Made by a program: the position numbers and the translations under genes. The notes beneath the pieces were generated by a model. That model did no database searches and had not been told where the DNA came from. It saw only the letters and a program-made list of their open reading frames with translations. 64,000 nucleotides of DNA from Paulinella micropora (lineage: Eukaryota > Cercozoa > Imbricatea > Euglyphida > Paulinellidae). Shown piece after piece: positions 59,308 through 64,000 of the stretch. Each line of letters starts with the position of its first letter. The stretch's first letter is position 1. The stretch is from the NCBI GenBank assembly GCA_019918135.1, contig WBZZ01002865.1, forward strand, positions 207,001-271,000, in the 5' to 3' direction.

Positions 59308-59334
59308 CTGCTGCTCCTTCTCAGACGGGTGCAC
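58750..59334 (-). CDS. LRR protein (AMN1-like), N-terminally truncated duplicate
   Basis: 194 residues. About six cysteine-containing LRRs (LQVLSLQYCAKITDAGVAHL, LRRLSLSTCFKLTDAIW, LEELDISDCSLL, LRKLNLSRCYELKDAG, LQDLNLSECKKLTKNGL) of the type found in AMN1 and F-box LRR proteins, which recognise partner proteins. It equals the C-terminal part of the 61629-62890 gene. Its first codons (MHPSEKEQQ) come from the neighbouring interspersed cassette, which supplied a new ATG. Whether this new start is used is unknown. Confidence 0.75.
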   Translation of the reverse strand: MHPSEKEQQLQELDLSYCPWTTDQVLLHLSKKNFPALQVLSLQYCAKITDAGVAHLSGNLPLLRRLSLSTCFKLTDAIWAYLSAANFPALEELDISDCSLLTGEEPARRPRGKKPPKARASSLRKLNLSRCYELKDAGSRDLVARFPALQDLNLSECKKLTKNGLPFLSQLTDFQRLDLTDCKGLLDTENQWAR

Positions 59335-60235
59335 GAGGGGGGAGGGGTGTGCTGCTCGTTCTCAGGCAGGTGCATAGGTGGGGGGCACAAAACCTTCCCC
59401 GCCCCTCTCTCTCTCTCTCTCAGTGGTTCTCTGACGGGAGTTGAGCTCATTTCGTCTTCCCCCCCACCCCCCCCCCCTTACATTCGCTAGCCCCCCGGTA
59501 CCAAGTCTAAAACTGTCGAAATTTAATATAAGAATTGTACTTTTTCAGCGCGCCCCTTCTATTTGTTAGCCCCCTCCCCCCGGTGCAAAGTTTAAGACTG
59601 TCAAAATTCAATAACAAAAATTGCACCTTTTCAGCGCGCCCCTTTCCCCTGCTGCTCCTTCTCCGACATGCGCACGAGAGGGAAGGGTTGTGCTGCTCGT
59701 TCTCAGACAGGTGCCTGAAGTGAGGTGCACCAAAACCTCCCTCGTCTTTCTCTCTCTCCTAGTAGTTCTTGGACGGGAGTTGAGCTCATTCCGTCTTCCT
59801 CCCCCCCTCCATCTCTCGCTCCCTCTCTCCTGTCCCTTATATCTGTTTGACCCCCCCCCCGGGTGCCAAGTCCAAGACTGTAGAAATTTAATTAAAAAAA
59901 TTTTACTTTTTCAGCGCGCCCCTTTCCTCCGCTGCTCCTTCTCCGACGGGCGCACGAGGGGGGGGAAGGGGTGTGCTGCTCGTTCTCAGACAGGTGCATG
60001 GGGGGGGGGGCACGAAACCCCCCCCCCCCCCCTCCCTCTCTCTTCCTTTCCCTGTCCTCCCCCTTCCCTCTCTTTCTCTCATCCCCCTCTTCCCCCCCCC
60101 CCCCTTCCCTCTCTCCTCCCCCTTCCCTCTCTCTTCCCCCCTCTCTCTCCTGCCCCTTCCATTTGTTTAGCCTCCCGGTGCCAAGTCTAAGACTGTCGAA
60201 GTTCAATTCAGCGTAGATTATACTTCTTCGGGGGA
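59310..60235. repeat. Tandem run of interspersed cassettes
   Basis: Three to four diverged copies of the 57300-57545 cassette: about 59310-59560, a partial one at 59560-59640, 59640-59930 and 59930-60235. Each has the TGCTGCTCGTTCTCAGACAG block, C/T-rich filler with long C runs, a CAAGTCTAAGACTGTCGAA block and TTTTTCAGCGCGCCCC. No gene seen. Confidence 0.75.
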
Positions 60236-60366
60236 TGCTCCAGCGCTCCCTTTTTCTTGTTTTATCGACCCAAATCAGGTTTCACTCTCCCCCTCCCCCC
60301 ACCCCACCGGGCGCCATAAGACTCAGGCCTGAGGATTCTATGTTTGACACTTCTTTGCCTTGTCGG

Positions 60367-61308
60367 CTAGGGTAAGTCCACGCGCTGCCGGCCGGCCTTT
60401 GGCTGCGAGCCACCCCGAGTTTGCAACTTGGGGTGGTCGGCCGGCAGTCTATATTCAAAGTCTTCTCCTCCCGTCATCACTGAGCGCAGCATTCCCCCCA
60501 GCCGCACCGCCACGCAACGAGGTCGGACGCACATCAACGCGGGGCTAGAGCTAGCTTCCTGAGTGACAGGCACATGCACGCACACACGCGTCCACATCTC
60601 GTTCCGCCACTTTGGGTTCCCGCACCTGTACAAGACCTGGAGCAGGAGGTCGCCGACTTTTGATTCTGACAAATCAAGTGGTAGGTAGACGCCCTTTTTC
60701 TCTATCTCTGCCTTTTTGCTCTCGTCGTGTCCGTGAATGACATACACATTCGAATTCCAAGGGGGTCTGGTTTGCGCGGGTGGTTGAATTCGAGCTAAGG
60801 TTTCTTCCAATGCTAATTCTCTTTCCATGCTACGTATTGGGACCTCCCTCAATGTTACTTTATAATCATTGGGAAGCGACAATCGAACCGAACCGTGTCG
60901 GGCAAAGGTAGCAAGCTTATGGTGAAAGCTATCAAGAGCTTCGCTTGGCTCTGCAAACGAGAGCTTGCCCTCTTTTTCAGGATACACGACTGAGGTGTAA
61001 CCCAAGAACCGGACTCTGTATGCGATTTGCAACATAACGCGAACGGATTCGTCATTGTTCATTTTCACTGGCTTGCCCATGTCCCGACTAGTGTAGTACG
61101 GAGCACCAACATAAATCTTGCAATCCTCGTAGTCAAGCACTGTCCAATCGGCAGTCTCGTCCTGGCGGGAACGGGTTTGGCACAGGTACAGCTTTTTTGC
61201 CGACGCTTCCCCCTCGCCGCCTTGCTGTCGGACTGCTGCTAAAACTCTGTCATATTGATTAGGCTTGACCGGCTCGAGAATCACAAACGCTGAGTTTTTT
61301 CCGTTCAT
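60367..61308 (-). CDS. Unknown 313-residue protein
   Basis: ATG 61308 (MNGKNSAFVILEPVK). Mixed alpha/beta, no membrane segment. Motifs of possible interest are VYVIHGHDESKK near residue 190 and a C-terminal Cys-containing basic stretch (MCVRPRCVAVRLGGML). Lies between the two LRR copies, so it was probably enclosed by the segmental duplication. No family recognised. Confidence 0.75.
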   Translation of the reverse strand: MNGKNSAFVILEPVKPNQYDRVLAAVRQQGGEGEASAKKLYLCQTRSRQDETADWTVLDYEDCKIYVGAPYYTSRDMGKPVKMNNDESVRVMLQIAYRVRFLGYTSVVYPEKEGKLSFAEPSEALDSFHHKLATFARHGSVRLSLPNDYKVTLREVPIRSMERELALEETLARIQPPAQTRPPWNSNVYVIHGHDESKKAEIEKKGVYLPLDLSESKVGDLLLQVLYRCGNPKWRNEMWTRVCVHVPVTQEASSSPALMCVRPRCVAVRLGGMLRSVMTGGEDFEYRLPADHPKLQTRGGSQPKAGRQRVDLP

Positions 61309-61380
61309 CGAACCTTGTTTTTTCTTCTTCGTTTTATTGCTTTAGCGCTGGGTGCGGCCTGCTCGTCCACTTGAGAGCAT

Positions 61381-62177
61381 GCCTCTGAGAGTTAAGGGGG
61401 AGGGGAGAGGTGAGGGGAGCACCCCCCCCTCTTTCAGCGTAACCCGGCGAAGCAAATATACTCGTATGTTTGAAAGGCCAATGTGCTGTCGCATATGACT
61501 CTCCCCATTAACTTTCTAAGTAAACTGCCAATCGCAGAAGGCGCACAAATCAAGAATTTTTAATAAGACATGACAAAGCTCTGGCGCGGTCGGACCACCT
61601 TCGACCCACGCCGCCGAAGCTAGCGTGCTCATCGATTTTCCGTGTCCAAGAGACCCTCGCAATCCGTAAGATCTAAGCGTTGGAAGTCTGTTAGCTGTGA
61701 CAAAAAGGGTAGCCCGTCTTTTGTTAGCTTCTTGCACTCCGAAAGGTTCAAATCCTGCAGCGCCGGGAAACGCGCCACCAAGTCGCGCGACCCCGCGTCC
61801 TTTAGCTCGTAGCACCGAGACAGATTAAGCTTGCGCAAGCTGGACGCTCGCGCCTTGAGCGGTTTCTTGCCCCTTGGCCTACGCGAGGGTTCTTCGCCCG
61901 TCAGTAGAGAACAATCTGAAATATCTAATTCTTCTAGCGCGGGGAAGTTGGCCGCTGACAAGTACGCCCAGATCGCATCCGTTAGCTTGAAGCAGGTCGA
62001 CAAGCTTAGCCGCCGCAGCAGAGGAAGATTTCCCGACAAGTGCGCCACCCCCGCGTCCGTGATCTTGGCGCAATATTGCAGACTGAGGACCTGTAGTGCA
62101 GGAAAATTCTTTTTGGACAAGTGCAGCAAGACTTGGTCCGTGGTCCAGGGGCAATAAGAGAGATCTAGCTCCTGCAG
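61381..62177. repeat. Segmental duplication, copy 2
   Basis: Parent-like copy of 58510-59307; sequence continues into the 5' half of the LRR gene, so this is the longer copy. Confidence 0.9.
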
Positions 62178-62890
62178 CTGCGGACAGCCCTGTTGCGCAA
62201 AGTGAGTCAGACCCTCGGTCGTAAGCCCAAAGCAGCGAGAGAGGCGTAGTCGTTTCAGCTGGGGGGGCAGGTGGCGCAGTGCCTTGTACGTGATGGCTGC
62301 ACAAGATTCCAGATCTAGCTCTTCGAGATGCGGCAGCAAGCTAATGACTTGCTGAAGACCTTTGTCCGTAAGCTTCGAAAGCCCCCGAGAACTAGCCGCC
62401 GAGCCCCGCTGAAGTTTGTTACAAACTGCGCCAGCGCGTCGTCCGCTAGCTGTGAGCAGCCCGACAGATCTAATCCTTGGACGCGGAGGCTGCGAAGCAT
62501 TGCCAGAGCCGGCGGGTCAGGGAGCGTGTTATTGCGTACCACTACTTTACGAACCGGCGCGCCCGCGCGTGCCCAAGCGCAGCCATACTGCAGCAGCAAG
62601 TGTACATCTACTGGCTTGCTCAGGTCCAGCTCGGATAGGTCGTGTTTCTTGCTTCGATATTCCAAGAAATCGTCCATGGACGTTGTGCCAGCAAAGAGGC
62701 TGCTCACGGAAAAGGGACGCGGCGCACCGCTCCCTGCCTTGCAAACAGTCTTGCAAACCTTCTTGAACGGAGGGCTTGGTGGCGACGAAGGCGGCGTTGG
62801 AGGATTGCTTGGGGGCAACGGCGACGACGGCGAGGACAACGCCGGAGCTTCTTGGCGCATAGTAGCAGCAGCTCCTTTTCGTTTAGGCAT
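61629..62890 (-). CDS. LRR protein (AMN1-like), one frameshift
   Basis: Start chosen at ATG 62890 (MPKRKGAAATMRQ); an upstream in-frame ATG at 62926 adds twelve residues. The first frame runs to 62315 and the second from about 62390 to 61629. The break lies in a G5 run (coding strand, about 62385), where the LRR consensus LSKLTDKGLQQVISLLPHLEELDL switches frame. Pro/Ser-rich N-terminus, then about ten LRRs (LDLSGCSQLADDAL, LEELDLESCAAIT, LKRLRLSRCFGLTTEGL, and so on). No clear F-box. Likely adaptor. A homopolymer error may explain the break. Confidence 0.8.
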
Positions 62891-62952
62891 TGCTGAGAAA
62901 CACCAAAAATGGCTTTTGCTCGTCACACAAGCTCCTTGGGTCTGTGCACAAT

Positions 62953-62982
62953 GGGGGGGGGTGCTGCCCCCCCCCCCTCCTC
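62953..62982. repeat. G-run/C-run hairpin
   Basis: Nine G, TGCTG, about twelve C, upstream of the LRR start. Confidence 0.75.
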
Positions 62983-62995
62983 TCTTTCTCGATGA

Positions 62996-63018
62996 AGGGG
63001 GGGGGTGCCCCCCCCCTT
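62996..63018. repeat. G-run/C-run hairpin
   Basis: Nine G, TG, nine C; second hairpin of a close pair, flanked by TTTGTGCGCACAC. Confidence 0.75.
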
Positions 63019-63157
63019 TGTGCGCACACCCTCGGCGGGAGTCTGGCGGGTTATCTGCTTTGTACAGCTATACAACTGTGACTGACAATTTTTTTTGTAT
63101 ACTTGGCATAGCTTTTCGCGCCCCAGCTTTGTCATTTGCAAGTACGGTAAGGCAAAT

Positions 63158-63478
63158 TCAACCGCGGGTTTTAGCGTAACCGTGTTTACATGGGGAAATT
63201 CCTAGCGCCGAGTCGTGCCAACATGCACGTAATGTTGTCGCACAAGATGGCCCGTTGGCCATCACGGCAATATACAATGCAGTGCTGATGACTGTTGTAT
63301 TCTGCAGTGATCCCCGGATTGTTTCTAGATTGGCTTTTGTAGCATCGCGGTTGAGGTACATGAGCGCGTCAAACAAACAAACATCCGCTTGGTCTTGATC
63401 ATACGGATACACTAGCACGTAGGAGGGCTTCCAATCACGAAAAAAGAACCAGCGTGGATTTGTAGCGACGGTCCTCAT
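63158..63478 (-). CDS. Small unknown protein
   Basis: Start chosen at ATG 63478 (MRTVATNPRWFFF); upstream the frame runs through a repeat. 106 residues: WKPSYVLVYPYDQDQADVCLFDALMYLNRDATKANLETI, then a short hydrophobic stretch (VISTALYIAVMA). No family recognised. Confidence 0.5.
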   Translation of the reverse strand: MRTVATNPRWFFFRDWKPSYVLVYPYDQDQADVCLFDALMYLNRDATKANLETIRGSLQNTTVISTALYIAVMANGPSCATTLRACWHDSALGISPCKHGYAKTRG

Positions 63479-63566
63479 TCCTCCCTCTCCCCCTCCTCCC
63501 CTTCCTTGTTCTTTGAGCCCCCCGGGCTCAGGGAGCTCAGGGGAAGAGAGTATAAAGAATTTTTTT

Positions 63567-63580
63567 AATAAAATAACTTC
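63567..63580 (-). terminator. AT-rich 3'-end signal downstream of HNH ORF
   Basis: TTTTTTTAATAAAATAAC, about 20 bases past the stop of the HNH-like ORF. Confidence 0.35.
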
Positions 63581-63599
63581 TCGGTCTGGACCAGAACAA

Positions 63600-63884
63600 T
63601 CATAGTCGTTTAGCGCGTTCTTGTGCAAAGCGTTTAACTGCCCTGACAACATCACTTCCCAGATAGGTAGCTTTGGCGCTGTCCCACCATTGTCCAAACT
63701 GTACATTGTAAGCTGCGGGCATGACTGCAAAATTGCAAGGATGGTCTATCCCGCCTAGCGAGGCAGGAATCAGATGGTCTACGCACCAGGCCAGCCTGCG
63801 TCTGCCTTGCTCGTCAAAATAGCTCCGAAAGCAAGGCAGGTGCCTGTTGCGCTCCACCCATTTCCTGGCGCTAGCTAGCGACAT
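63600..63884 (-). CDS. HNH endonuclease-like protein
   Basis: 94 residues, ATG 63884 (MSLASARKWVERN). A core motif CVDHLIPASLGGIDHPCNFAVMP followed by AAYNVQFG fits the HNH pattern: DH with a conserved His, an LGG.DHP turn, then Asn residues. HNH proteins nick or cut DNA, often in homing elements. The protein is shorter than most HNH enzymes and lacks obvious zinc-binding CxxC pairs apart from single Cys residues. It could be a free-standing homing-type nuclease or a domain fragment. The next ~115 bases to the window edge hold nothing I can assign. Confidence 0.7.
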   Translation of the reverse strand: MSLASARKWVERNRHLPCFRSYFDEQGRRRLAWCVDHLIPASLGGIDHPCNFAVMPAAYNVQFGQWWDSAKATYLGSDVVRAVKRFAQERAKRL

Positions 63885-64000
63885 GTGGCCGCGCAGCCCA
63901 ACGAGCCGAGGCTCAAAGCCTACGACACCTCGTGCGGGCTGTACTTTTTTTTCATGCGCGTCAGCAGCCTTGTGTGCGCGGCTGACGTACGACGGGTTGC

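Noticed and set aside
62350..62450. 41-nt GT-AG intron as explanation for the LRR frame change
   Set aside because: It would remove the conserved LTDKGLQQ part of the LRR consensus; a one-base change in the G5 run keeps it.
1..64000. tRNA, rRNA, CRISPR and bacterial ribosome-binding sites
   Set aside because: No cloverleaf, conserved rRNA block, regular spacer array or consistent purine box before starts was seen.

Overview
The window looks like part of a large DNA virus genome of the nucleocytoplasmic / giant-virus type, or a viral region resident in a protist genome. The evidence is a superfamily-3 primase-helicase of the D5/DUF5906 type (6250-9168), tightly packed genes on both strands with eukaryotic signals (TATA-like boxes, AATAAA or TTTAATTAAA at gene ends), many eukaryote-like interaction domains (Sel1, TPR, kelch, LRR, MYND, F-box-like, cyclin), and many large proteins I cannot place. 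No rRNA, tRNA, CRISPR array or bacterial operon signal was seen. I cannot name the virus or the host.

Layout. 1-6 kb: left-truncated receptor gene (PstS-like domain plus class C 7TM domain), a long Sel1 gene, then a decayed copy of a segment that recurs at 14.2-17.1 kb. 6.2-11.3 kb: helicase followed by two tandem ~0.8 kb units, each holding a long palindrome. 11.6-32.4 kb: accessory genes, including MYND, fatty-acid desaturase, an 824-residue membrane protein, members of a local paralogous family, TPR, a divergent kinase-like gene, and a claudin/PMP22-like gene that reads as seven exons. 33-36 kb: one 1034-residue protein. 36-41.8 kb: two kelch genes and an F-box-like gene. 41.8-46.8 kb: a gene-poor mosaic of short scrambled repeats. 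46.8-57.2 kb: a gene whose N-terminus matches the histone H3 tail, a spliced putatively secreted or membrane protein, a zinc-ribbon-like protein and a large cyclin-box protein. 57.3-64 kb: repeat cassettes, two LRR copies from a segmental duplication, two small unknown genes and an HNH nuclease-like ORF.

Three themes run through the region. First, spliceosomal introns: one gene resolves into seven phase-consistent exons with GT-AG introns of 55-68 nt, and at least two other genes make sense only after removing one GT-AG intron. Second, duplication followed by decay: paired segments differ by deletions whose ends share short direct repeats. Third, several apparent frameshifts lie in homopolymer runs, so some broken genes may be consensus errors. 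Function calls rest on motif reading by eye; no search or folding program was run.
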